Assembly: GCF_021462415.1 (NCBI RefSeq)
Contig: NZ_JAKEDS010000002.1
Coordinates: forward strand, 124,001-188,000
Length of the DNA: 64,000 nucleotides
Source of the DNA: Rhodohalobacter sp. 614A
GTDB taxonomy: Bacteria; Bacteroidota; Rhodothermia; Balneolales; Balneolaceae
Reading direction: 5' to 3'
The notes under the pieces are model-generated. The model worked only from the letters and a program-made list of their open reading frames with translations. It ran no database searches and had not been told where the DNA came from. A program made the translations under genes and the position numbers. Positions 28,456 to 36,956 of the stretch are shown here, one piece after another (position 1 is the first letter of the stretch; each line of letters begins with the position of its first letter).

Positions 28456-28802
28456 AGAGGATGGCGTACGTTGATCAAAATTTTGGATTGAAGTCTTTGA
28501 TGATTTGTAAAGAACATTATGAAAAAAACGATTTAATAATCGTTGGTAAATTTAAGCTTTGATATTGATTTATCATAAACCAAAACATGATGTAAATGGA
28601 GCGTTATTAAAGGGATTGTAATTTTCTATCCTTGAATCGTTTAGCCGTTTTTAAAAAAAACTTTCATCAAGAAAAAGCTATTGTGTGTTATGGAGTTATC
28701 ATTAAATTATCAGTTGGAACGATTTGATATTTAAATACGAATTAGCCATTATCGTTTCAGGCTTTAACAATTCACTAATCATAACATAATTGGGGATAAC
28801 CT
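28456..28802. other. Divergent intergenic region between M1 peptidase and DUF805 genes
   Basis: These 347 AT-rich bases should hold promoters for both directions. AACGATT (28527-28533) pairs with AATCGTT (28538-28544); on the minus strand a T-run follows, making a weak attenuator-like hairpin ~70 bp before the M1 start. I saw no small gene. Confidence 0.5.
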
Positions 28803-29171
28803 ATGGATGTAGAAGAGATTAAAAAGTGGTACATGGAAGCACTCGGCAAGTATATTGAATTTGAAGGCAGGTCCCGCAGAACTGAGCTGTGGACGTTTGT
28901 TCTTGTGAATTTTGTGATTTCTGTGATTCTGTCTGTGTTGGACACAATAGTGGGAATGGGCATTGGTTTTATTGGAACTCTGTTTAGCCTGGCCATTTTG
29001 TTGCCAAGTATTGCGGTAGGAGTTCGCCGGCTTCATGATATTGGCAAAGAGGGCTTGTGGATTCTGATTGGCCTGATTCCGCTTATTGGTTGGATTGTAC
29101 TTATCTATTTTTATGTGCAGGATAGCGAACCGGGTACGAATGCTTACGGGCCCAACCCGAAAGGTATCTGA
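28803..29171 (+). CDS. DUF805 domain-containing membrane protein
   Basis: A 122-residue inner-membrane protein of the DUF805 family, function unknown. The family pattern is clear: WYMEALGKYIEFEGRSRRTE at the N-terminus, hydrophobic segments near residues 33-50, 53-70 and 80-103, the GVRRLHDIGKEGLWIL signature between them, and a polar tail (PGTNAYGPNPKG). The length is normal. It lies 42 bp before the small DUF4870-like membrane protein on the same strand, and the two are probably one transcript. Confidence 0.87.
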   Translation: MDVEEIKKWYMEALGKYIEFEGRSRRTELWTFVLVNFVISVILSVLDTIVGMGIGFIGTLFSLAILLPSIAVGVRRLHDIGKEGLWILIGLIPLIGWIVLIYFYVQDSEPGTNAYGPNPKGI

Positions 29172-29213
29172 TTATATCGTTCAACCTGAACCGCTTATTT
29201 CACATTTAATATT

Positions 29214-29600
29214 ATGGAAGAAAAAATTCCCGGTAACGAGCCCGGCGCTCAAAGGAAAAGCTCGCACTCACCTTCAGTGGATGCAGATATAAGCCAAGTC
29301 CGGCTTTTTGGTATTATCGGATATATATTCCCGATTCTTTTTTTCCTTCCGCTGGTAACCGATGGCAAAGACAATTCTTTTGCAAAGTATCACGCAAATC
29401 AACAATTACTTTTACTGCTGTTCCTGGTTATAGGAAATATGGCTGCCGGTATTTTAACGGTTATTTTAATTGGCCTTTTGCTTTATCCAGTTGTTTGGCT
29501 TTTTTGGTTGGTTTGTATGATTCTCGGTATTATGAATGTGGTGAATGAAAAGGAAAAGCCGTTACCGCTTATTGGTACAATCACCACACTGATAAAGTAG
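29214..29600 (+). CDS. DUF4870-like small membrane protein
   Basis: A 128-residue protein with a polar N-terminal ~30 residues and three hydrophobic helices. The pattern LFGIIGYIFPILFFLPLV, then FAKYHANQQLLLLLF and a last helix ending MILGIMNVVNEKEKPLPLIG, matches the DUF4870/Tic20-like small membrane protein group. The function is unknown. It follows the DUF805 gene and is closed by a good terminator, so the pair forms a small unit. Confidence 0.75.
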   Translation: MEEKIPGNEPGAQRKSSHSPSVDADISQVRLFGIIGYIFPILFFLPLVTDGKDNSFAKYHANQQLLLLLFLVIGNMAAGILTVILIGLLLYPVVWLFWLVCMILGIMNVVNEKEKPLPLIGTITTLIK

Positions 29601-29619
29601 TAAAAAAATAAAGCTTCAA

Positions 29620-29659
29620 AGAAAGCCCTGTTCGATGCATTGGAGGGCTTTCTATTTTT
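29620..29659 (+). terminator. Rho-independent terminator after the DUF805/DUF4870 pair
   Basis: AGAAAGCCCT (29620-29629) pairs perfectly with AGGGCTTTCT (29644-29653) around a 14-nt loop and is followed by ATTTTTC. It lies 20 bp past the stop codon and 42 bp before the sugar transporter start. Confidence 0.75.
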
Positions 29660-29700
29660 CTGATTCTTACTTTATAGAGTTACTAAAAACGAATTACTCT

Positions 29701-31050
29701 ATGTTGAAAACCAGGTCTATTGCACTGTCTGCTATTGCGGCCTCATTGGCCGGCTTTTTATTTGGATTTGATACCATCGTGATTTCCGGGGCTGACCAGC
29801 CGATTCAGGAACTCTGGCAAATGAGTGATTTGTTTCACGGAACGTTTATTATGTCGATGGCTCTTTGGGGAACGGTCATCGGAGCTCTTTTTGGAGGTAT
29901 CCCGTGTGACAAATTTGGAAGACGAAAAACACTCTTCTGGATTGGAATTTTATACTTTCTTTCCGCCGTAGGCTCAGGCCTTGCGCCCGATCCGTATATT
30001 TTTTCATTCTCACGCTTTATTGGCGGCCTGGGTGTTGGGGCCTCATCCGTAGCTGCCCCGGTTTACATTTCAGAAATTACACCCGCAAGAAATCGTGGCA
30101 AGCTGGTTGCTTTGTATCAATTCAATATTGTGTTTGGAATTTTGGTTGCATACCTGTCTAACTATTGGCTGGGAACCACTTTGGATGAAAACGCCTGGCG
30201 CTGGATGTTGGGTGTAGAAGGAATTCCTGCGGCCATCTACTGTTTCTTTGTGATAGGTATTCCGGAAAGTCCCCGATGGTTGGCAATCAAAAAACAAGAT
30301 ACATCAACCGCACGGGAGATATTGCAACAACTTAACCCAAAAGCCAATATCGACAAGATGATGGCTGAAATAACCAAATCGGTTTCTGGTGATTCTGGAG
30401 CATCCAAATTCTTTTCGAAAAGACTTCGCTTTCCAATCATGCTGGCATTCCTTTTTGCGTTTTTCAATCAGTGGTCGGGAATCAATTTTGTGCTTTATTA
30501 TGCTCCCCGAATTTTTGAACAAGCCGGAATTGCCGCAAGCGAAGTTCTCGGAGCTTCAGTACCTATTGGGGTTGTAAACCTGATTTTTACCCTCTTCGGC
30601 ATGTATCTGATTGACAAAGCTGGAAGAAAGGTTTTGATGTATATTGGATCATTTGGCTACATTTTATCTCTGCTGGGAGTCGCATGGGCTTTTTCAACCG
30701 GTGCTGAAGGAGCGATTGTGGTTGCATTTGTCACGGCATTTGTTGCCTCGCATGCTATTGGACAAGGGGCCGTCATTTGGGTATTCATTTCTGAAATATT
30801 TCCAAATGCCGTCCGCGATTATGGAATGTCACTCGGATCCGGAACGCATTGGGTTTTTGCCGCCATTATTACGCTGGTGACTCCCTCGGTTCTTAATGCA
30901 TTTTCCGGAGCACAAATCTTTTCCTTTTTTGCTTTTATGATGTTCCTGCAACTCCTGTTCGTCTGGAAGCTTATGCCGGAAACCAAGAATATTTCGCTTG
31001 AAGAAATGGAAGCTAAACTAGGTATTAATCGAGAGGCGTTGGAAGAGTGA
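29701..31050 (+). CDS. MFS sugar transporter (XylE/GalP-type sugar:H+ symporter)
   Basis: A 449-residue major-facilitator protein with about 12 membrane helices. Sugar-porter signatures are present: GFLFGFDTIVISGADQPIQ in TM1, DKFGRRKTLFWIG after TM2, PVYISEITPARNRGKL, PESPRWL after TM6, QWSGINFVLYYAPRIFEQAG in TM7, DKAGRKVLMYIG and the final PETKNISLEEME. The subfamily imports hexoses or pentoses with protons; exact specificity is not readable. I chose ATG 29701, because the in-frame start at 29635 would lie in the terminator loop region. It has no enzyme neighbours. Confidence 0.9.
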   Translation: MLKTRSIALSAIAASLAGFLFGFDTIVISGADQPIQELWQMSDLFHGTFIMSMALWGTVIGALFGGIPCDKFGRRKTLFWIGILYFLSAVGSGLAPDPYIFSFSRFIGGLGVGASSVAAPVYISEITPARNRGKLVALYQFNIVFGILVAYLSNYWLGTTLDENAWRWMLGVEGIPAAIYCFFVIGIPESPRWLAIKKQDTSTAREILQQLNPKANIDKMMAEITKSVSGDSGASKFFSKRLRFPIMLAFLFAFFNQWSGINFVLYYAPRIFEQAGIAASEVLGASVPIGVVNLIFTLFGMYLIDKAGRKVLMYIGSFGYILSLLGVAWAFSTGAEGAIVVAFVTAFVASHAIGQGAVIWVFISEIFPNAVRDYGMSLGSGTHWVFAAIITLVTPSVLNAFSGAQIFSFFAFMMFLQLLFVWKLMPETKNISLEEMEAKLGINREALEE

Positions 31051-31233
31051 GCAAAAACAACTCAACAACCCCGGCTGATTCTTTGATTCAAAAAAAGTCT
31101 ACAGATTTAAACCAATAATTTGAATCTCGCGGAAATAACAAAAGCCGGGTAACTCCAACAATTGATGAACGTACTGATTGCAGGTTTTTTATTCTGTACT
31201 GGATCTTTTTAGGGTAAGAAAATCAGCGTATCG

Positions 31234-32058
31234 CTATGATTCCTGCTCAAAGAAGAATAGTTTGGACACCGATGTAGAAAAATCTTCGATAGGTACCCTA
31301 CAAACTCCCTCTTCCAACATTCTTAAATGTGTCTCTTTCTCTCCATGAATAACCATTTTTTGAGGAGGAGATTTATGAAGCCGGTCAATAGTTATTTTTG
31401 CCTCATGATTTATAACTTCTAAATGGATGGACAACTTATCTGTGTCAATATCAAACGAGTCAATATTTATGAAGTTTGTTTTCTTATCACAATAAACATG
31501 AACTTTTGATAACGGCAGGTATAACTCACACTGGTTCCATCCCTTGATATCGTTGAGGGAGATACTTTCGGGGATAGAAATAAAACCTCCCAATTCACTG
31601 ACAAAGGTTAGTTTCTTTTCGGGTATTTTGATGATTACTAAATCGTCCTCACCAACAAATTCAGAAACCACATATAACTTAAACTGATTATTTACCTTGT
31701 CGTGTAATACACGTATTGAGGTTTTATGATCGTCCGAAATAAAGGTTCGAACTGGTTTAAGTGTTAAATTTTTTCTTGATAATGCCTGTATTTGGGTGGT
31801 GGGGGAAGAAAAGTTACTAGAAAAGCGCTTTTCCTCCTTACTCGATTTTAAGCGAATGTAAGAGGGTTTCTTATCGGTATCATTTGTGGATTTTTCGATT
31901 AGATCGACGGTATTGTAGTAATCCCTAAACCAATCTGCCAAAAGGCGGAGTTCGCAATCTTTCTCAATCCACCCTTCAATCCATATTATTTCTTTAGTAG
32001 ACAGATCTGATGGATAGCGGATATAAGTTTCTATATGTTCTTCGGAAGGTTTATCCAA
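31234..32058 (-). CDS. Hypothetical protein, possible anti-sigma-like partner of the upstream gene
   Basis: I do not recognise this 274-residue protein. The first ~60 residues (DLSTKEIIWIEGWIEKDCEL then RLLADWFRDYYNTVDLIEKS) read like the helical N-terminus of anti-sigma factors, where a 'residue-count' segment is followed by a short helix. No zinc HxxxCxxC motif and no membrane segment are visible, so a soluble regulator is possible. The remainder is a beta-rich region (LYVVSEFVGEDDLVIIKIPE, IHLEVINHEAKITIDRLHKS). It lies 54 bp downstream of the 335-residue gene on the same strand and is probably co-transcribed with it. The anti-sigma idea is an inference from order and a weak resemblance. 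Confidence 0.6.
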   Translation of the reverse strand: MDKPSEEHIETYIRYPSDLSTKEIIWIEGWIEKDCELRLLADWFRDYYNTVDLIEKSTNDTDKKPSYIRLKSSKEEKRFSSNFSSPTTQIQALSRKNLTLKPVRTFISDDHKTSIRVLHDKVNNQFKLYVVSEFVGEDDLVIIKIPEKKLTFVSELGGFISIPESISLNDIKGWNQCELYLPLSKVHVYCDKKTNFINIDSFDIDTDKLSIHLEVINHEAKITIDRLHKSPPQKMVIHGEKETHLRMLEEGVCRVPIEDFSTSVSKLFFFEQES

Positions 32059-32112
32059 AATAACGTTTGTTGTTTTTACCCATGTCTTTGCAAAATCGAA
32101 CTGGTGCCGATT

Positions 32113-33120
32113 TTAAAGCCAATCATCTTTGAAAGAAGATACTAAATCTTTTTTAATTTGATTAACAATATACTCAAGATATTGTCTTTTGTTATTCCTG
32201 TAATCCTCATGATCTAAGTGTGGCAGATAGTTTTTTAGCCATTCATATTGCGAGAATTCTTTCCTGCCATCCGTGAAATGATCTCTTACAATATCTTGGG
32301 CTGCAACCATATACAAATCCAGCTCCTCGCTATCTAATTTGCCTTTTTCAACGTATGACACGCCGGTTTTTTTCTTTGTTTTTTGAACGCTTTCATCCAG
32401 AAAATTTTCAAAATCTGATTGAAACATATCCTCTTCTACATTCGGTAACTTACTCGATTCTGCAAGAGATTCGTTGAGATGCACGTACGCTTCTCGAATG
32501 ATGGATGCCAACGCCACAAGTGGAAATTCTTTTCGATATCTGTCCTGACAGATTAATACTTCAATCACTTCATCCAAAATATCAGGAATCTGCATTTTTT
32601 CATGTAACCTGGAGCAGAGTTTCATCTGCATAAACTCGGACGGCATTGCCGGTTGATTTTGAATTTCTTTCTCCTCAACAATAATTCTGCCGTCGTGATA
32701 CATTATTGAGTGATGACAGCTTTTTTCTTTTAAAGCCAATTTAAGATTTCGAATAATTTTTCTCAGGGATGGATCTCTTTTTCCAAGAGAACGGAAAATA
32801 TTATCCTCTACTTTTGTAAAGATAAGTTTCCTTAATTCAATACGGATTTTTTTCTCGGTAAAGGTTGCGATATCCTTATCACAAAAATATTCCTTTAATT
32901 TTATTAGTTCGCCCTTCTCATTTTTCTCAAAAATATCTGCGATAAAATCCCAGGCAATGTCTTCAAGTTTTTCTCCTCGTATCATATACAAAGAACTAGA
33001 AGAGGCTTTCATTCGTAAATATGCCAATGCTTTTCTGTGGCAAAAACGAATAAGTAAATGCAATTCATTTCTGCTTTCGCAACCGTCTATACAGCTTTTA
33101 ACAGTCTCTTGTATTTTCAT
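32113..33120 (-). CDS. Hypothetical protein, possible divergent sigma-like regulator
   Basis: I do not recognise this 335-residue protein with confidence. It is lysine/glutamate-rich, helical, and without signal or membrane segments. Residues ~20-110 (LIRFCHRKALAYLRMKA, EKLEDIAWDFIADIFEKNEK, ATFTEKKIRIELRKLIF) loosely follow the layout of sigma-70 region 2, where a helix with 'D..Q..F' is followed by a basic helix. A clear region-4 helix-turn-helix is missing; the C-terminus (QYEWLKNYLPHLDHEDYR) is another helical segment. It is transcribed away from wzc and followed by the gene at 31234. A role in controlling the polysaccharide cluster is a guess from position. Confidence 0.6.
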   Translation of the reverse strand: MKIQETVKSCIDGCESRNELHLLIRFCHRKALAYLRMKASSSSLYMIRGEKLEDIAWDFIADIFEKNEKGELIKLKEYFCDKDIATFTEKKIRIELRKLIFTKVEDNIFRSLGKRDPSLRKIIRNLKLALKEKSCHHSIMYHDGRIIVEEKEIQNQPAMPSEFMQMKLCSRLHEKMQIPDILDEVIEVLICQDRYRKEFPLVALASIIREAYVHLNESLAESSKLPNVEEDMFQSDFENFLDESVQKTKKKTGVSYVEKGKLDSEELDLYMVAAQDIVRDHFTDGRKEFSQYEWLKNYLPHLDHEDYRNNKRQYLEYIVNQIKKDLVSSFKDDWL

Positions 33121-33519
33121 TTAAAATAATTTTGTATTTCTTAGTAAGAATCGTAAGAAATCTTAAAAGATTTTGGCAAGATTCGATTATTTTTTTAAAA
33201 ATTTATGTCTGCACACTATTTTAAATGTTATGAAATTCTAATCAAATGGTAATTACTTTACAATACACAGTAAGCTATTAGCAAATGTATTTCAGTAATA
33301 ATTAACAGTATTCTGCGAGGTCCTTGACTTAACTGTAATAAGATTAAAAAAAATTAATTAAATAATTTTAATTTTTCATTAAATAAAAAAAGGCACTGAG
33401 CTTTGCCGAATAATACTTTTTAAAACCCAAGCAGTGTGCTATAGAAGTATATTTGAATTCACATTCAATGTTTCTGAATAAATCAATTTTTTAGATAAAC
33501 ATATCAATAAGGGTATTTC
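33121..33519. other. AT-rich divergent control region upstream of wzc
   Basis: These 399 bp separate the minus-strand regulator-like gene from the polysaccharide cluster and must hold the main promoter(s) in both directions. The stretch is strongly AT-rich with many A/T runs. I saw no reading frame, tRNA or strong hairpin. Confidence 0.6.
33448..33455 (+). promoter_or_regulatory. Candidate Bacteroidota-type -7 promoter box for wzc
   Basis: TATATTTG matches the TAnnTTTG -7 consensus of Bacteroidota housekeeping promoters and lies 65 bp before the wzc ATG. I did not find a matching TTTG -33 box at the usual distance, so support is partial. Confidence 0.3.
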
Positions 33520-35919
33520 ATGAGCGACTTCGACAACAATTCCTTTTCAAATGGCAGCAACGGTTTTCATAGAGAACAGCCCCGGTATAAGGGAGAAAAT
33601 GTGACGAACAATCAGAAGCTGTTTGAGTCTGGTAATGATAATGAGATTGATTTACGAGTTGTATTCGGAGTTCTTTTAAAATATAAATGGTGGGTGATTG
33701 GCATCACGCTGCTTTGTTTTGGCGGTGCGTATTTATATGCGAATTTAGCTCAGCCAATTTATGAAAGCTCGGGTACTGTTCTGATTACCCAAGAGAATTC
33801 TCAGTATCCCATGAAAGACTCTGATTTATCATATATGATGTCTTCAACGTTTGGGGTTGGTGCGGGCAACAGGCTGGAGAATGAAATGGAAATCTTACAA
33901 TCCAGGAGCCTTTCAAGTGAAATTGCCAAGAGACTTTTAGAAGAGAAAACCATGGAAAACGGTGAGAACTTCCCGATTCTCTGGTATAATTATCCTGAAG
34001 ATTCTACCCTTATTCCTCAGTCTGCCGTGGCACAGAGAATAAAAAATAAAATGATTTTAGAGCGGACGGATCAGGATACAGATGTTATTAGAATCCGGTA
34101 TGAAAGTTACTCTCCATTCGAGGCAAAACGCCTGGTTGATATCACCATCGACACTTACATTGATGTATCTATACGGCAGAAAAGAACTGAAGCAAACTCA
34201 GCTCTCACATTTCTTGAGAGCGAATTGGATGATGTAGAAAGTAATCTTGAATCGGCCGAAGTAGCCCTGAAAGATTATAGAAAGAATACGAACCTGGTAG
34301 AGGTAGATGGCCAGACAAATGCAGTCATAACCAGGATGGCAGAACTTGAATCCCAGATGCAAGAGGTACAGGTGCAGCGGGTTTCTATAAGTTCTTCCAT
34401 TGAATCGTATGAGAACCAGCTTGAGCAAATTAAACCCGGTCTTGCCGAACAGTTTGCCGAGAATATTAGCGGCAGGCTGGAAGGAGCCCAGTTGCGTTTG
34501 GCTGAGTTAAGAACAGCCCAATCATTAATGCTTCAACGAAATCCTGGATTGCAAAGTAACCCGGAATCCGAGCCACAGTTTATTCGTAATCAGGAAGAGA
34601 TTAGAACGGTTCGTGAAGAGATAAGGGAAATCACCAATAATCTTTTAAATGCAGATGATTCCGATGTGTACATCGGTTTCCTGGAACAAGAAGATGGTGG
34701 TGTGACAAATCGTATTCTTGAGCTCAGAAAAAATTTAATTGAGTTGAAAATTCAAGAGTCGCAACTCAATGCACAGGAAGAGGTTATCCAGCAGAGAATG
34801 GCAGAAGAGAATCAATTTTTTGATGGTCTTCCGGAAAATATGCTGGAACTGGCGCGTCTTCAGCGGGAAGTAAAAATCTCGGAAGAACTTTTTACTACAA
34901 TTTCGAATCAGTTTGCTGAAACGCAGTTATGGGAGCAAACACAATTTGGTGCAGGGCGGCCGATTGATTACGGTTACTTGCCAGAGGATCCATCCTCGCC
35001 GAATAAGATTTTGTATTCTCTCATCGGTTTGATCATCGGATTTACATTTGGAATAGGGTTTGTAGTTATAAGAAGTTCACTTAATTCGAAAATTGATGGC
35101 GCAGAGAAACTGAAAGATGCGGGATTCCGTTTGTTGTCGGTCATTCCTGATTATACCAATCATGTGAAGGAAAAATACAACGGGCAATCCTTTGTGCACG
35201 TAAAAGATAAAAAGGTAAGCACCGGCTGGGAAACCATACTGGATTCTATTTCACCCATTTCCGAAGCGTATCGCCGCTTGCAGAATAATATTATTTTTTC
35301 CGATCCGGACACGAATATTCAGACTATCGTAGTAACCAGTTCTCAGAAGAGTGAAGGGAAAACCACCGTTTCTGCGAATCTTGCCGTATCATTGGCAGAA
35401 GGTGGAAAAAAAGTTCTCCTGATTGACAGTGACCTCCGGAGACCGAATATTCATACATTTACCGGTGAAGCGAGAGAACCGGGCCTATCAGAAGTTTTTT
35501 ATGATGACAAATCACTAAGTACGGCTATAAAACCAACCATTGCCCCGGCAGTAGAGGCTCTCACGGCGGGTCATTCCATTCCCAATCCTGCAGCCGTGAT
35601 GCAGAGTAAGAAACTCAAAAGTTTTTTAAGTGAGTTAAAACACCACTACGATCACATCATTATTGATACTCCGCCATTTGGAGTGATTACAGATGCTGCC
35701 CCGTTAATGCAGAATGCAGATGGTGTAATTTTGGTAGCCCGGTTTGGCCAAACTCAGACATATCAGCTTGAACAAACCATTGAGAACCTGAAGGGTGTGA
35801 ACGCGAATATAATTGGGACTGTATTAACAGCTTATAAGCATAGCAAGAGCGCTGAATATTACAATTACAATTATAAGTACAATAACTATGAAGCTTACAA
35901 AGAGTATCAGGAAACTTAG
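33520..35919 (+). CDS. wzc: Polysaccharide co-polymerase and tyrosine autokinase (Wzc type)
   Basis: A 799-residue inner-membrane protein that controls chain length and export of an extracellular polysaccharide. A Wzz domain begins at the first membrane helix (YKWWVIGITLLCFGGAYLYA, about 53-73); a long periplasmic coiled-coil follows, then the second helix (KILYSLIGLIIGFTFGIGFV, about 490-510). The cytoplasmic BY-kinase has Walker A SSQKSEGKTT (~606), Walker A' LLIDSDLRRP (~633), Walker B IIIDTPP (~713) and a tyrosine-rich tail with nine Tyr in the last ~20 residues, the autophosphorylation cluster. Kinase and membrane part are fused, as in Proteobacteria and Bacteroidota. It is the first gene of the cluster. 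Confidence 0.93.
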   Translation: MSDFDNNSFSNGSNGFHREQPRYKGENVTNNQKLFESGNDNEIDLRVVFGVLLKYKWWVIGITLLCFGGAYLYANLAQPIYESSGTVLITQENSQYPMKDSDLSYMMSSTFGVGAGNRLENEMEILQSRSLSSEIAKRLLEEKTMENGENFPILWYNYPEDSTLIPQSAVAQRIKNKMILERTDQDTDVIRIRYESYSPFEAKRLVDITIDTYIDVSIRQKRTEANSALTFLESELDDVESNLESAEVALKDYRKNTNLVEVDGQTNAVITRMAELESQMQEVQVQRVSISSSIESYENQLEQIKPGLAEQFAENISGRLEGAQLRLAELRTAQSLMLQRNPGLQSNPESEPQFIRNQEEIRTVREEIREITNNLLNADDSDVYIGFLEQEDGGVTNRILELRKNLIELKIQESQLNAQEEVIQQRMAEENQFFDGLPENMLELARLQREVKISEELFTTISNQFAETQLWEQTQFGAGRPIDYGYLPEDPSSPNKILYSLIGLIIGFTFGIGFVVIRSSLNSKIDGAEKLKDAGFRLLSVIPDYTNHVKEKYNGQSFVHVKDKKVSTGWETILDSISPISEAYRRLQNNIIFSDPDTNIQTIVVTSSQKSEGKTTVSANLAVSLAEGGKKVLLIDSDLRRPNIHTFTGEAREPGLSEVFYDDKSLSTAIKPTIAPAVEALTAGHSIPNPAAVMQSKKLKSFLSELKHHYDHIIIDTPPFGVITDAAPLMQNADGVILVARFGQTQTYQLEQTIENLKGVNANIIGTVLTAYKHSKSAEYYNYNYKYNNYEAYKEYQET

Positions 35920-36104
35920 TCCGGATATTTTCAAGTAGCGAACCCCATTGTCTGTGAGATCTTGAGGATGTCTGTCCTCCAGATAGAGATGTTTCTTTAC
36001 ACTTTATCTCAACTGAAAATTCAGATGATACGCCCTTATAGCACTTAGAAATTTAAACTTTCGAACATCAGCATTAAAACCCAAAAGAACAACAAGAGCA
36101 ATTC

Positions 36105-36647
36105 ATGAAAAAAAACGGATACCTGATTTTATTACTCACCTTATTATCATTTGGCTCAGTATCAGAAAGCCTCAAAGCTCAGGATTTGTCACAATCTCTT
36201 TCTCTTTTTCGCTTGGCAGAGGGATATGTCCGTATAGCCGAACCAGGCGTTTTTGCGGATACAGTAAGTGTCTTTGGTGATGTGAATGCTCCCGGGCAAT
36301 ATATTATTCCGCGAGGTACAAATATTCATGAACTTATTGGGTATGCCCGTGGCCCTGTACAACAACGAAATATTTCTCAAACGGCAGACTGGAGTAAACT
36401 GCGTGTAGAAATTACGATTTCAAAGAAAGATCCGTCAACAGGCAGAAGAACCCAGGAATCATTTATGTTTCGCTACAATGAGGATTATCCTGACGAGTTT
36501 ACAAATATGCCTTTGGGCAATGATTACATCGTAAGTTTGGAACTAAGGCGAAGGCCGGCTTTTGTGGATTGGCTGAGAGTGATTTCATCCATCGCAGGGA
36601 CAACAGCAACAGCAATTCTTATAATAGATCGCTTGTCTTCTGAATAG
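36105..36647 (+). CDS. SLBB-domain protein of polysaccharide export
   Basis: A 180-residue exported protein. A signal peptide (YLILLLTLLSFGSVSESLKA) is followed by an SLBB domain, clear in DTVSVFGDVNAPGQYIIPRG and TNIHELIGYARGP. The C-terminus has a hydrophobic helix near residues 157-175 (VISSIAGTTATAILIIDRL). The Poly_export domain that forms the base of Wza is missing, so it is about half the length of a normal Wza. It lies next to wzc, fitting a role as a periplasmic or outer-membrane export component. It may work with another porin, perhaps encoded elsewhere. Confidence 0.75.
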   Translation: MKKNGYLILLLTLLSFGSVSESLKAQDLSQSLSLFRLAEGYVRIAEPGVFADTVSVFGDVNAPGQYIIPRGTNIHELIGYARGPVQQRNISQTADWSKLRVEITISKKDPSTGRRTQESFMFRYNEDYPDEFTNMPLGNDYIVSLELRRRPAFVDWLRVISSIAGTTATAILIIDRLSSE

Positions 36648-36956
36648 AATAGGAATGCTCTGAGAGTGGGTGTTTCATCATTTTTAAAAAGGGCCAGATA
36701 TTTTCAATAACTCCGTTTTGATAATTATCTGAGCTCGGTTTGGGTTATAAAATTAATCAGCAGATTTAAAGTAGTGGTAGGAACATATTAATGATGATTT
36801 TGATCGATTCAGTAAAATAAAATCACTGATAAGACGAATTCATCAGATGCTTTTTTTTAGCCTTCAAGAAACATTCTCTGGCAAAACATCTTTGGCAATA
36901 TGTGTCCGTAATTACGTAAATAATTTTTGGCTCTAGGCAATCTAAGAAAATAAAAT
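36648..36956. other. Intergenic region before the sulfotransferase genes
   Basis: These 309 bp separate the SLBB gene from the first sulfotransferase. CTGAT/ATCAG near 36824-36846 can form a 5-bp hairpin four bases before a run of eight T residues, a weak terminator candidate. A second promoter for the downstream genes is likely, but I could not pick one out. Confidence 0.4.

Noticed and set aside
28527-28544. 7-bp hairpin with a T-run on the minus strand before the M1 gene
   Set aside because: The stem is short and AT-rich, and no gene lies upstream on that strand to be terminated. It could be an attenuator but is too weak to list as its own feature.
35940-35965. Short hairpin GAGGA/TCCTC after wzc
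   Set aside because: Only a 5-bp stem and no T-tract; not a convincing terminator.
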